A stretch of 64,000 bases of DNA from an uncultured Bacteroidales bacterium (GTDB lineage: Bacteria > Bacteroidota > Bacteroidia > Bacteroidales > Muribaculaceae). Of this stretch, positions 15,882 through 23,733 are shown in pieces. The stretch lies in contig CADAFP010000023.1 of the NCBI GenBank assembly GCA_902787185.1, positions 1 to 64,000 on the forward strand, written 5' to 3'. Below the pieces are notes generated by a model. It was not told the DNA's origin, made no database searches, and saw only the letters and a program-made list of their open reading frames with translations. The translations under genes were made by a program, and so were the position numbers. The stretch's first letter is position 1; each line of letters begins with the position of its first letter.

Positions 15882-16712
15882 TTATCTTACCACCTTGGTG
15901 AAAACGGGATTTTTGCCGTTCTCGACGGTGACATAGACCTTCAGTTCGCCTGCAGGAGGCATGTCGGGCTTGTCCTCGCGCGGGAGGTCCTGGGCGGTGA
16001 ACAGGTATTCTGAGCCCTCGGGAATGGTACGTTTGGCGGCAGCAATAGCCTTGGCATGGAGCATGGGATAACCATCGACGGCGGCGTCAAAGATAGCCGC
16101 CTCGTCGGCACTGACGGGATGTTGCTCGGGGAAATCCTCGGGCAGTACATATGCACCCTCGATAAAACCGCTAACCGTCAAGAACTGCTCAACCTCTTTG
16201 GGCACGGCATCCATGCGTGCCGCACGCACGCCGTAACCGGGCAAAATCTCGGCATTGGGCTGCTTGGCGGCTAAATCCTTCATGCTCGATTCCAAGCCGC
16301 CGCTGCCAAAGGTGCAGAACGGCACTACCTTCTTGCCACTCAGGTCCACCTTATCGAGCAACGAGGCCATCGGGGGAGCGTAAGTGCCGAACCAGACGGG
16401 ATAGCCGATGAACACCACATCATAGTCGGCAACATTCGATTTCAAGGGCTTAATCTCGGGCAGGATGCCTTTCTCGCGGTCTGCCTTGCAGCGGTCAATT
16501 GTTGCTTGGAAGGCGGTATCATACGGTTCCACAAGGGCAATCTCCTCGATGTCGGCATTCAGGCGCGTGGCGATTTCGGTTGCCACAGTCTTGGTGTTCG
16601 ACGTCTGGGAGTAATACAATACCAGCACCTTGGGTGCCTCTTTCTTAGATGAGCACGACACGGCAGCCATCAAGGCAACTGCTGCACACATGATTAATTT
16701 AGCAATTTTCAT
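15882..16712 (-). CDS. Flavodoxin-fold lipoprotein
   Basis: The first 20 residues are a lipoprotein signal ending AAVSC (Cys20). The FMN-binding start of a flavodoxin follows at once (VLVLYYSQTSNTKTVA, the phosphate loop), with IGYPVWFGTYAPPM and TFGSGGLESS as the isoalloxazine loops. The C-terminal 100 residues form an extra segment ending in a strand pair (LKVYVTVENG). Flavodoxins are normally cytoplasmic, so an exported one suggests an envelope electron carrier or FMN reductase-like role. The partner is unknown. No neighbour on the same strand is clearly linked. Confidence 0.82.
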   Translation of the reverse strand: MKIAKLIMCAAVALMAAVSCSSKKEAPKVLVLYYSQTSNTKTVATEIATRLNADIEEIALVEPYDTAFQATIDRCKADREKGILPEIKPLKSNVADYDVVFIGYPVWFGTYAPPMASLLDKVDLSGKKVVPFCTFGSGGLESSMKDLAAKQPNAEILPGYGVRAARMDAVPKEVEQFLTVSGFIEGAYVLPEDFPEQHPVSADEAAIFDAAVDGYPMLHAKAIAAAKRTIPEGSEYLFTAQDLPREDKPDMPPAGELKVYVTVENGKNPVFTKVVR

Positions 16713-16777
16713 ACAGTAGGAGTTTATTTGAAGTTATGATTGTTTTGAGAATATTCCAGAACTTCATAGACGGAATA

Positions 16778-17509
16778 CTACAGCAGGCGGCCGTGGTCGG
16801 CGTAGCTGTAATAGCGGCCGCCGCGGCACACGATGATGTGGTCCACCAGCTGGATGTCCATGACTTTACAGGCTTGATTGACGCGCTCGGTCAGGCGGTC
16901 GTCCTGCGTGCTGGGATTGGGATTGTCGCTGGGATGGTTGTGGGCAAGGATGATGCCCGATGACAGGCGCTCGATGGCGGGCCGCAGGATCATCTTGATG
17001 TCGGCCACGGTCATCGCCGTGCCCCCGCTGCTGATGCGCACGCACTCCTCGACCTGCTTGGCGTGGTTGAGCAGCACGACCATGATTTCCTCGTGGTCGA
17101 GGTCGTTCATGCGGGAGCGCAGGTAGTTGTAGGCGTCGGTGCTGCTCGTGATCTTGAAACGGTCTAGAAATTCCTCCTGCTGGTAACGTCTCGCCAGTTC
17201 CAGGGCGGCAAGAATCTCGATGGCCTTGACCTCGCCGATGCCGTGATAGTTCTTCACCAGGTTGTTGATGCCCTTACGGGCGATGAGGTAAAGTTTGTCA
17301 TCATTGTCGCGCAGGATGCGTTTGCACAGGTCAACGACCGACTCGCCCGGTGTGCCCACCCTCAACAGGATGGCCAACAGTTCGGCGGTGGACAGGCTCC
17401 CAAAGCCGTGCTTCTTGGCCTTTTCGCGTGGACGGTCTTCCTCGGGCAACGTATCTTTGATATTACGTGTTCCCACCAATCCCTGAATTATATTTCCTTT
17501 CTCTTCCAA
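16778..17509 (-). CDS. radC: RadC family JAB/MPN-domain protein
   Basis: The 243-residue protein has the RadC arrangement: an N-terminal helix-hairpin-helix-like part (LSTAELLAILLRVG, then HGIGEVKAIEILAALE) and a C-terminal JAMM metal site with His190, His192 and Asp203 in the segment starting HNHPSDNPNPS. Despite the name its function in repair is not settled; JAMM proteins are usually metal-dependent hydrolases. The start ATG follows a 7-bp array separating it from the upstream glycosyltransferase gene. Confidence 0.93.
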   Translation of the reverse strand: MEEKGNIIQGLVGTRNIKDTLPEEDRPREKAKKHGFGSLSTAELLAILLRVGTPGESVVDLCKRILRDNDDKLYLIARKGINNLVKNYHGIGEVKAIEILAALELARRYQQEEFLDRFKITSSTDAYNYLRSRMNDLDHEEIMVVLLNHAKQVEECVRISSGGTAMTVADIKMILRPAIERLSSGIILAHNHPSDNPNPSTQDDRLTERVNQACKVMDIQLVDHIIVCRGGRYYSYADHGRLL

Positions 17510-17516
17510 TCTACTA

Positions 17517-17551
17517 ACTATTCACTGTTAACTATTCACTGTTAACTATTC
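17517..17551. repeat. Intergenic 7-bp-period array between glycosyltransferase and radC
   Basis: ACTATTC and ACTGTTA alternate for five units of 7 bp (14-bp superperiod), with the palindrome GTTAAC inside. It begins directly at the glycosyltransferase stop codon. Almost the same sequence recurs at 27514-27548 between phoH and menG. Confidence 0.9.
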
Positions 17552-18547
17552 TTATTTCCCTTTGCGCATCATCACTTCCTGGTTGATGTCACGCCCGTGC
17601 TTCAACAGGATTTTCCAGACGTAGGCCTTGATGAAGCCCCAGCCATAACTGCACAGTTGCGTAAAGCTTGTGGCGACGGCAAGGGTGGCAATCTTGAGGC
17701 TGCGCGTCTCGATGAGGGCTGAAATCCACAGCATCGCGGCATACAGCAGGATGGGTAGCAGGAACCACCATTTCCATAGCGAGAGCAGCAACAGCAGCAC
17801 GCATCCGATAAGGAATACGGCGGGCAAGCAATGGACGGCTTTCAGGCTGTCAGGGTAGAGGAGTTTGAGGGTGATGCGCGACATGCCGAAGACGTAGGTC
17901 TGGCGCGCGAACTTCGAGATGCTGGTGCGGCGCTTGTGATAAACAAACGCGGGTCTGATGAGGCGGATGTCGAAACCTGCCTGACGCACACGCGTGCTCA
18001 TGTCGATGTCTTCGCTGAACATCTCGCGGAAACCGCCCACCTTATTATACACCTCGCGAGAGTAGCCCATGTTGAACGAGCGGGGCACAAACTTCTCCAT
18101 CTGCACCTTGCCGCCACGGATGCCTCCTGTCGTCAGAAACGAGGTCATTGAGAAGGATATGGCCTTCTGCACATCGGTGAAGTCGTCACTCGCCGCATCG
18201 GGGCCGCCGAAGCATGACACATAATTGTTGGCCAGTTCCCTGCCCAGCGTCTTGAAATAGTCGGGCGGGATGACGCAGTCGCTGTCAAAAAACACGAAAT
18301 ATTGTCCGGTGGCATGCTCCAGGCCGTAGTTGCGGGCAATGGAGCGTCCCTCGTTGTCTTTATAGAAGTAGCGCAGGTCCAGTTGGCTGGCATAGCGCAG
18401 CGCGATGTCCTCGCACGGGTCGGTCGAGCCGTCCTCGACCAGAATAATCTCAAAATCCTTGTCGGTCTGTCGGGTGAGGCTTTTCAACAGGTCCTCCACC
18501 TCGTCACGCCGGTTATACACCGGCACTATCACTGAAAAATAAGGCAT
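17552..18547 (-). CDS. Family 2 glycosyltransferase with C-terminal membrane segments
   Basis: The N-terminal 230 residues are a GT-A domain of family 2: VIVPVYNRRDEVEDLL, then LVEDGSTD, the metal-binding DSD in FFDSDCVIPPDY, and a late EDIDMSTRVRQAGFD acceptor motif. The last 100 residues hold two or three hydrophobic segments, so the catalytic domain faces the cytoplasm at the inner membrane. It probably adds a sugar to a lipid-linked glycan, but donor and acceptor are unknown. A TAATTTTG promoter lies about 30 bp upstream. radC follows on the same strand. Confidence 0.9.
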   Translation of the reverse strand: MPYFSVIVPVYNRRDEVEDLLKSLTRQTDKDFEIILVEDGSTDPCEDIALRYASQLDLRYFYKDNEGRSIARNYGLEHATGQYFVFFDSDCVIPPDYFKTLGRELANNYVSCFGGPDAASDDFTDVQKAISFSMTSFLTTGGIRGGKVQMEKFVPRSFNMGYSREVYNKVGGFREMFSEDIDMSTRVRQAGFDIRLIRPAFVYHKRRTSISKFARQTYVFGMSRITLKLLYPDSLKAVHCLPAVFLIGCVLLLLLSLWKWWFLLPILLYAAMLWISALIETRSLKIATLAVATSFTQLCSYGWGFIKAYVWKILLKHGRDINQEVMMRKGK

Positions 18548-18576
18548 ATCAACTCTGACTTTTGCAATTTACCCTA

Positions 18577-18584
18577 CAAAATTA
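18577..18584 (-). promoter_or_regulatory. Promoter -7 element of the glycosyltransferase gene
   Basis: CAAAATTA on the plus strand is TAATTTTG on the minus strand, 29 bp before the start codon at 18547. It lies in the short gap after the yoeB stop. Confidence 0.5.
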
Positions 18585-18633
18585 CTCATTTTCCTTTTCT
18601 CGAACTACGAATTACACGAATTTTCCTAAAACT

Positions 18634-18909
18634 CTATTTCTCGCCGTAATGCGAATGCATGGCGAGAATGTGGACAATGATACGGTCATCGTCAACAGAG
18701 TAGATGAGGCGATGCTCGCGATTGATGCGCCGGGACCACATGCCGGCAAGAGAAAACCGCAATGCTTCAGGCTTGCCGATACCGGTGTAGGGATGCTGGG
18801 CGATGTCGGTAAGCAGGAGTCTAATGCGGTTCACGATTTTCACATTACCACTCTTGACGAAGGCATTGTAATGGTCAATGGCTGTCTGGGTAAGGATTAT
18901 TCTGTACAT
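18634..18909 (-). CDS. yoeB: YoeB-family toxin, mRNA interferase
   Basis: The 91-residue protein is a RelE-superfamily ribosome-dependent endoribonuclease. The catalytic elements of YoeB are present: Glu in GKPEALRF, Arg in WSRRINREHRLIY, and the C-terminal His-Tyr pair in HSHYGEK. YoeB binds the ribosomal A site and cuts the translated mRNA. Its start overlaps the yefM-like antitoxin gene by 13 bp, the usual arrangement, so the toxin is made only with its antitoxin. Confidence 0.93.
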   Translation of the reverse strand: MYRIILTQTAIDHYNAFVKSGNVKIVNRIRLLLTDIAQHPYTGIGKPEALRFSLAGMWSRRINREHRLIYSVDDDRIIVHILAMHSHYGEK

Positions 18910-19187
18910 GAGATGCGGTCAAGCAGTTGGTCAATGGTTTCTCCCTCTTGCTGAGCGGTCACACGACCATAGGCGATGTCATCCTCGGCGGCTAGAAGCG
19001 ACTTCAATAGTTGTGGGCGTTGGAGCACAAATTCCGTTTCCATGATGGTGTTGTAGTCCTCAAGGCTGATGACAACAACACTTTCGGCACCAGGACGGCT
19101 CACGATCAGCGGCTCATTGTCTGTAGCGACGGCATCAAGATAACTTTTCAAGTTATTTCTCAAATCGGTGTAATTGGTCGTTCTCAT
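18897..19187 (-). CDS. yefM: YefM-family antitoxin
   Basis: This is the 96-residue Phd/YefM antitoxin that neutralises YoeB and represses its own operon. The N-terminal DNA-binding part is MRTTNYTDLRNNLKSYLDAV, followed by IVSRPGAESVVVISLEDYNTIMET as in the family; the C-terminal part is acidic and binds the toxin. The ATG at 19187 is chosen because a TATCTTTG promoter lies 24 bp upstream; the frame's extension beyond it covers that promoter. Two GTAC sites next to the promoter fit autorepression. Confidence 0.92.
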   Translation of the reverse strand: MRTTNYTDLRNNLKSYLDAVATDNEPLIVSRPGAESVVVISLEDYNTIMETEFVLQRPQLLKSLLAAEDDIAYGRVTAQQEGETIDQLLDRISCTE

Positions 19188-19210
19188 ATTTACATCTATT
19201 TTTAACGAGG

Positions 19211-19235
19211 CAAAGATAAGTACTTTTTTGAGTAC
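19211..19235 (-). promoter_or_regulatory. yefM-yoeB promoter with paired GTAC operator sites
   Basis: The minus strand carries TATCTTTG at 19218-19211. Just upstream are two copies of AGTAC (19219-19223 and 19231-19235) whose GTAC centres are 12 bp apart. In E. coli, YefM operators are two palindromes with TGTACA cores at the same 12-bp centre spacing (established work), so these are likely binding sites. Confidence 0.6.
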
Positions 19236-19325
19236 CTGCAAGAGTTTCGTCAATTATCAATAGAATAAAAAGGTGTGAGGATGGCCAAATCAGGTTGTTT
19301 CGGTTGTTTGAGAATGGTGTTGGGT

Positions 19326-19385
19326 GAGTTTGAAGCGTTGCATGATGATGACGGCGACGAGGAAGGCGGCGAAGTCGCTGGCGGG
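19326..19385 (-). pseudogene. 60-bp copy of the 3' end of the MATE gene
   Basis: The 60 bp match 22295-22354 with one difference (G at 19371, A at 22340). On the minus strand they encode the MATE C-terminal segment ASDFAAFLVAVIIMQRFKL. No further MATE sequence lies upstream of it. The two copies are in the same orientation and bracket the BspA-like gene. Confidence 0.85.
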
Positions 19386-19479
19386 ACCTTTCTCGGACAG
19401 GGGCACCTTGTTGCCACTTGAAAAGCCATGTTTTTTGACTAGTTGTTTTTTTAAAAAAGCCAATTCTCTTTTGGGTTGA

Positions 19480-19510
19480 TTGGATTTTTTCATTTTTGTT
19501 GTTAACTTTG
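19480..19510 (+). promoter_or_regulatory. Promoter of the BspA-like gene
   Basis: TAACTTTG at 19503-19510, with TTGG 19 bp upstream at 19480-19483, precedes the ATG at 19552 by 41 bp. Confidence 0.6.
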
Positions 19511-19551
19511 CCAACAACTAAAGCAATTATTAACCGTAAACCAATAGGACT

Positions 19552-22119
19552 ATGAAAAAGATTATTCTACAGTTTATCATGCTGGCCCTTTTGTGGCCAA
19601 CCGCATCCTCAGCCTACGACTTCAGCGTGGATGGCGTCTTCTATAACTTGAACGGTGACGAAGCGACCGTCACAGCGGGTGACTATAGCTACAGTGGCAT
19701 GGTGGTTATACCCCCAACGGTCACCTACGATGAGGTTACCCTGCCGGTGACGACCATCGACTCAAAGTCCTTCTTCAATTGTACCGACCTTCAAGGCATT
19801 CAGATTCCTCCGACGATTAAGGTAATTGAGGACAGCGCTTTTTATGGCTGCCGATATGTTTATGTGAATATTGCTGATATCGGAGCTTGGTGTAATATCG
19901 AATTTGGCGACATGTATGCCAACCCATGCATTTTTCATGGTTCATTCAACCTGAATGGCCGTTCGATTACTAACCTTGTCATTCCCGAAACAGTGACTGA
20001 AATCAAGGATTATGCTTTCATGGGGTGCAACTATATTACCAGTGTGGTGATTCCTGAGGGCGTTACCCGTATCGGCCTAGATGCCTTCCACACCTGTTCG
20101 CGTCTTACCTCGATCGTGATCCCTGAATCGGTCACTGAGTTCGGCCCAAGTGTCTTTGTCAGTTGCCGTTCACTGGTTGATATCACTCTTCCGCCTCACA
20201 TTACCAGTATTCCTGAAAATCTGCTTTTGGATTGTGAAGAGTTGCCTTCCATTAATATTCCCAACGGTGTTGTCAGCATTGGCGAACGCGCCTTTGATAG
20301 CTGCTTCAAGCTGGACAGTGTCCTCATTCCCGAGTCTGTCACTTCAATCGGTTATTTCGCGTTTTCGGCCTGCCGCGCTCTTAGCAGTCTCAGGGTGGCT
20401 GAGGGCAACCCTGTTTATGATTCCCGTGACAACTGCAATGCGATTATCGAGACGGCCACCAATATGCTGCACATTGGCACCAAAGCCACGGTGATTCCTA
20501 ACACGGTCACCGAGGTTGGGACTTATTCCTTTTACGGCTGTTATTCGCTCCCCGCCATCTCATTCCCCCCGTCTGTGACCACGATTTCCCATCAGGCTTT
20601 CAGTTATTGTCATGCACTGACTAGTATCAAAATTCCCAACACGATTACTTCGATTCCTGGTGCCTGCTTCATGGGCTGCTCGAGACTTGAGCGTGTGGTG
20701 CTTCCTGAGACTCTCACGTGGCTTGGGGCAATGGCTTTTCAGGATTGCAAATCTCTGAAAGAGGTGTTCTGCCATTGTCCCACGCCTCCTGACCCCGTGA
20801 ACTCATTGCTCTACTGGCTTTCAGATCCCGAGCTGTATGCCGGTCGCACTTTGTATGTTCCCGCTGGTTCAAAGGAAGCCTATGCATCGCAACCCAACTG
20901 GGCCCAGTATTTCGGCCGGATTGTTGAGATGGGCAATGAGTTCCACATGTCTGACACGACCATGATGCGTGGCGACGTGATCAGTATCCCCGTCAGGCTG
21001 ACCAATAGCGACACTTTCATGGCCTTCCAGACTGATGTCTATCTGCCTGAAGGTTTCACGCTGGTCACCGATGAAAATGAAGACTTTGTGGTCACGCCCT
21101 CAAACCGTTTGAGCAGCAACCACGTTATCATCTCTGATCTCATCGATAATGGCAGCGCAGTTCGCGTGATTTGTTACACGATAGAGTCCATACCGTTCAC
21201 TGGCCACGAGGGAGACTTGTTTTACCTGAATGTCAAGGTTCCTGAAGATGCAGGCGGCGACTACACTATCAAACTGAAAAACACCCGCCTGACCGATACT
21301 GAGTACGGCGAGGTCAGGGTACCTGACACCGAGGCCGTGATTACTGTACAGACCTATATGCCAGGTGATGCCAACGATAGCCGCTCGGTGACCGTGACCG
21401 ATGTCGTGGTGACGGCACAGTACCTGCTGCAACGCAATCCTGATCCGTTCGTCTTTGATGCTGCCGACATGAATGGTGACGGTGAGATTTCGGTAACCGA
21501 TATCATGCTTATCGCTAACTTGGTTATGGGTTCCTCGATGAACATGCCCAGGCGTGTGAGCGCCTTGCCTGCTGACGACTACAGCATGAGTGGCGAGGTT
21601 GCCACCCTCACTGCTGGTGAGACTTGCACTATATCCGTCGATCTCACCAATGTGAAGGCATGCAACGCTTTCCAGCTTGACTTGAATCTTCCTGAGGACT
21701 TGACTGCCAGCAACTTTGCGCTCACGGGACGCGCCAGTGGCCATGAACTTGATGTGCAGGCTTTTGATGACGGCAAGGTGAGGGTTTTGTGCTATTCGAC
21801 TGGGCTAGAGGTGATTGAAGGCTATAGCGGAGCATTGTTGACCTTTGACTTGACAGCAAATGCCAATGTTGATGATAACATCATCGTCGATGGCATTGAA
21901 CTGGTCACTGCTGATTTCCAGACCGTGTCGCCGTCATCGTTCGCCATTGCCGTGAAATCGCCTACGGCCATTACCGAGACTCAATTGGCTAAGTCTGTTG
22001 CCCGTATCGACTATTACAACCTGTCAGGACAACAGTTGACTCAACCTGCCGCAGGAATCAACATCGTTGTGACCACCTATAGCGATGGCACCCGCTCCAT
22101 CGGCAAGATGATCCAGTAA
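19552..22119 (+). CDS. BspA-like leucine-rich-repeat surface protein with cohesin-like and dockerin domains
   Basis: An exported protein of 855 residues. After the signal peptide come about ten BspA-type leucine-rich repeats (about residues 70-430), such as IPESVTSIGYFAFSAC and IPEGVTRIGLDAFHTC. Next is a cohesin-like beta domain (about 460-600). A type I dockerin-like pair of calcium loops (about 603-660: PGDANDSRSVTVTDVV and DMNGDGEISVTDIMLI) precedes a second cohesin-like domain (about 670-810). The protein ends in a type IX secretion tail (YYNLSGQQL and following). BspA repeats often bind host or microbial proteins. Having both halves of a cohesin-dockerin pair in one chain is unusual. 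Domain names are by pattern. Confidence 0.85.
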   Translation: MKKIILQFIMLALLWPTASSAYDFSVDGVFYNLNGDEATVTAGDYSYSGMVVIPPTVTYDEVTLPVTTIDSKSFFNCTDLQGIQIPPTIKVIEDSAFYGCRYVYVNIADIGAWCNIEFGDMYANPCIFHGSFNLNGRSITNLVIPETVTEIKDYAFMGCNYITSVVIPEGVTRIGLDAFHTCSRLTSIVIPESVTEFGPSVFVSCRSLVDITLPPHITSIPENLLLDCEELPSINIPNGVVSIGERAFDSCFKLDSVLIPESVTSIGYFAFSACRALSSLRVAEGNPVYDSRDNCNAIIETATNMLHIGTKATVIPNTVTEVGTYSFYGCYSLPAISFPPSVTTISHQAFSYCHALTSIKIPNTITSIPGACFMGCSRLERVVLPETLTWLGAMAFQDCKSLKEVFCHCPTPPDPVNSLLYWLSDPELYAGRTLYVPAGSKEAYASQPNWAQYFGRIVEMGNEFHMSDTTMMRGDVISIPVRLTNSDTFMAFQTDVYLPEGFTLVTDENEDFVVTPSNRLSSNHVIISDLIDNGSAVRVICYTIESIPFTGHEGDLFYLNVKVPEDAGGDYTIKLKNTRLTDTEYGEVRVPDTEAVITVQTYMPGDANDSRSVTVTDVVVTAQYLLQRNPDPFVFDAADMNGDGEISVTDIMLIANLVMGSSMNMPRRVSALPADDYSMSGEVATLTAGETCTISVDLTNVKACNAFQLDLNLPEDLTASNFALTGRASGHELDVQAFDDGKVRVLCYSTGLEVIEGYSGALLTFDLTANANVDDNIIVDGIELVTADFQTVSPSSFAIAVKSPTAITETQLAKSVARIDYYNLSGQQLTQPAAGINIVVTTYSDGTRSIGKMIQ

Positions 22120-22138
22120 GCCATGATGCCCTAACCCT

Positions 22139-22217
22139 ATCACCTGACGATACAGGTGATGGTTTAAATTCAACGCCTGCAACATTTATCGTGTAATGCG
22201 CGATAGATGTTGCAGGC
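22139..22217. terminator. Double hairpin between convergent BspA-like and MATE genes
   Basis: The first hairpin pairs ATCACCTG (22139-22146) with CAGGTGAT (22153-22160). The second pairs 22175-22191 with 22201-22217 over 17 bp with one mismatch. Together they should stop transcription from both sides. Confidence 0.75.
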
Positions 22218-22273
22218 ATCAGTTATTGTGCTGCCGAGGATGACAGGCAGGAGCGTTTTAGCTGACGGTGGCG

Positions 22274-23641
22274 TCAGGTGGTAGTGGCATGCTGGAGTTT
22301 GAAGCGTTGCATGATGATGACGGCGACGAGGAAGGCGGCAAAGTCGCTGGCGGGCAGCGACGCCCACACGCCGTCAAGGCCCCATAGCGAGGCAAATAAC
22401 AGTAACATGGGCAGCAGGAAGAGCAACTGGCGCGAGAGCGACATGAAGATGCTGATGCGCACCTTGCCGATAGTCTGGAAGAAGTTGGTGACCACGGCCT
22501 GGTAGCCGATAACAGGGAAGACGAGCATGTTGATGCGGATGCCGCGGATGGAGATGGCTATCAGCGTTTCGTCGTCAGTGAACAGGCGTGTACAGGGGCC
22601 GGGCAATAACTCACCAATCACCCAGCCTACGGTCATCGCTATCACCGAAGCGGTGATGGTGAGCCGCAGGACACGTTTGACGCGATCCATGTTGCGTGCT
22701 CCGTAGTTGTAGCCTGCGATGGGCTGGAAGCCTTGGCATATACCCATGATGACCATGAAGAAGATGAAGCCCAAGCGGTTAGCGATGCTGTAGGCTCCCA
22801 CGGCGAGGTCACCGCCATAGGTCATCAGGGCGTTGTTCATGAAGATGGCGACCACACAGCCTGTGAGCTGCATGGCAAAGGGCGAGACGCCGATGCTCAC
22901 GATGTCCTTGACGATGGTGCGGGCGGGCTTGAGGAAACGCCACTCCAGGTGCAACAGTTCGCGCTGGCGGCTGAATTGCCACAACTGCCAGCACAGCACG
23001 ATGGCTTGGGCGATGACTGTGGCGATGGCCGCGCCCTTTATGCCCATGTGCAGTGGCCAGATGAAGATGGGGTCGAGGATGGTGTTCAACACCACCGTGA
23101 CAATGGTCGCTATCATCGCCGCCCGGGGTTTGCTCGCCGAGCGCAAGGCGGCATTCAGGCCGAGGTACAGGTGGGTGATGACATTGCCCACCAGCAGGAT
23201 GAACATGTAGTCATGGGCATGGGGCAACGTCTGGTCGCTGGCACCGAAGAATTTCAGGATGGGGTCCAGAAAGATGATGGACACGATACCCACCAGCAGA
23301 CCAGTGATGATGTTCAGGGCAACCATGTTGCCCAACACGTTGTTGGCCTTGTCATACTGACGCTGGCCCAATCGCAACGACATCAGTGTGGAGCCGCCGA
23401 TGCCCACCGCCGCGCCAAAGGCTGCACCGATGTTCATCAACGGGAACGAGATGCCCAGGGCGGCCAGTGCCATCGAGCCCACGCCGTGGCCGATGAAGAT
23501 GCTGTCCACCATGTTGTAGAGCGATGACGCTGTCATGGCAATCACGCCCGGCAGGGCATACTGCCACAGCAGTTTGCCCACAGGCTGGGTGCCCAGTGCC
23601 AATGTCGCTTCCTTGTTGTCTTTCATCGTTTCAGTTTTCAA
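22274..23641 (-). CDS. MATE-family efflux transporter
   Basis: The 455-residue membrane protein has about twelve hydrophobic segments in two similar halves, as in MATE exporters that use sodium or protons to expel drugs and metabolites. Typical landmarks are QYALPGVIAMTASSLYNMVDSIFIG near the N terminus and GFQPIAGYNYGARN at the start of the second half. Its last 20 coding codons are the sequence copied at 19326-19385. It converges on the BspA-like gene and lies just downstream of the fused ATPase gene on the same strand. Its substrate cannot be inferred. Confidence 0.92.
   Translation of the reverse strand: MKTETMKDNKEATLALGTQPVGKLLWQYALPGVIAMTASSLYNMVDSIFIGHGVGSMALAALGISFPLMNIGAAFGAAVGIGGSTLMSLRLGQRQYDKANNVLGNMVALNIITGLLVGIVSIIFLDPILKFFGASDQTLPHAHDYMFILLVGNVITHLYLGLNAALRSASKPRAAMIATIVTVVLNTILDPIFIWPLHMGIKGAAIATVIAQAIVLCWQLWQFSRQRELLHLEWRFLKPARTIVKDIVSIGVSPFAMQLTGCVVAIFMNNALMTYGGDLAVGAYSIANRLGFIFFMVIMGICQGFQPIAGYNYGARNMDRVKRVLRLTITASVIAMTVGWVIGELLPGPCTRLFTDDETLIAISIRGIRINMLVFPVIGYQAVVTNFFQTIGKVRISIFMSLSRQLLFLLPMLLLFASLWGLDGVWASLPASDFAAFLVAVIIMQRFKLQHATTT
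22295..22354 (-). repeat. Direct repeat copy within the MATE gene 3' end
   Basis: This is the intact partner of the 60-bp copy at 19326-19385 (59 of 60 identical). It lies inside the MATE reading frame, so this copy is the likely donor. Confidence 0.85.
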
Positions 23642-23658
23642 ACAATTTTTACCGCATT

Positions 23659-23719
23659 GAACAACAGCAACAACAGGTTATAAAAACAATGGGTTACTTC
23701 AATTTGTTGCTTGTTGTTC
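23659..23719 (-). terminator. Long-arm hairpin after the fused ATPase gene
   Basis: GAACAACAGCAACAA (23659-23673) pairs with TTGTTGCTTGTTGTTC (23704-23719) with one bulged base. It lies between the ATPase stop (23734) and the MATE start (23641). Confidence 0.5.
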
Positions 23720-23733
23720 CTGTCGTTTGATGA

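Noticed and set aside
22733-23527. Plus-strand frame opposite the MATE gene, very rich in His, Asp and Gln
   Set aside because: Composition is typical of the complement of a hydrophobic membrane protein gene.
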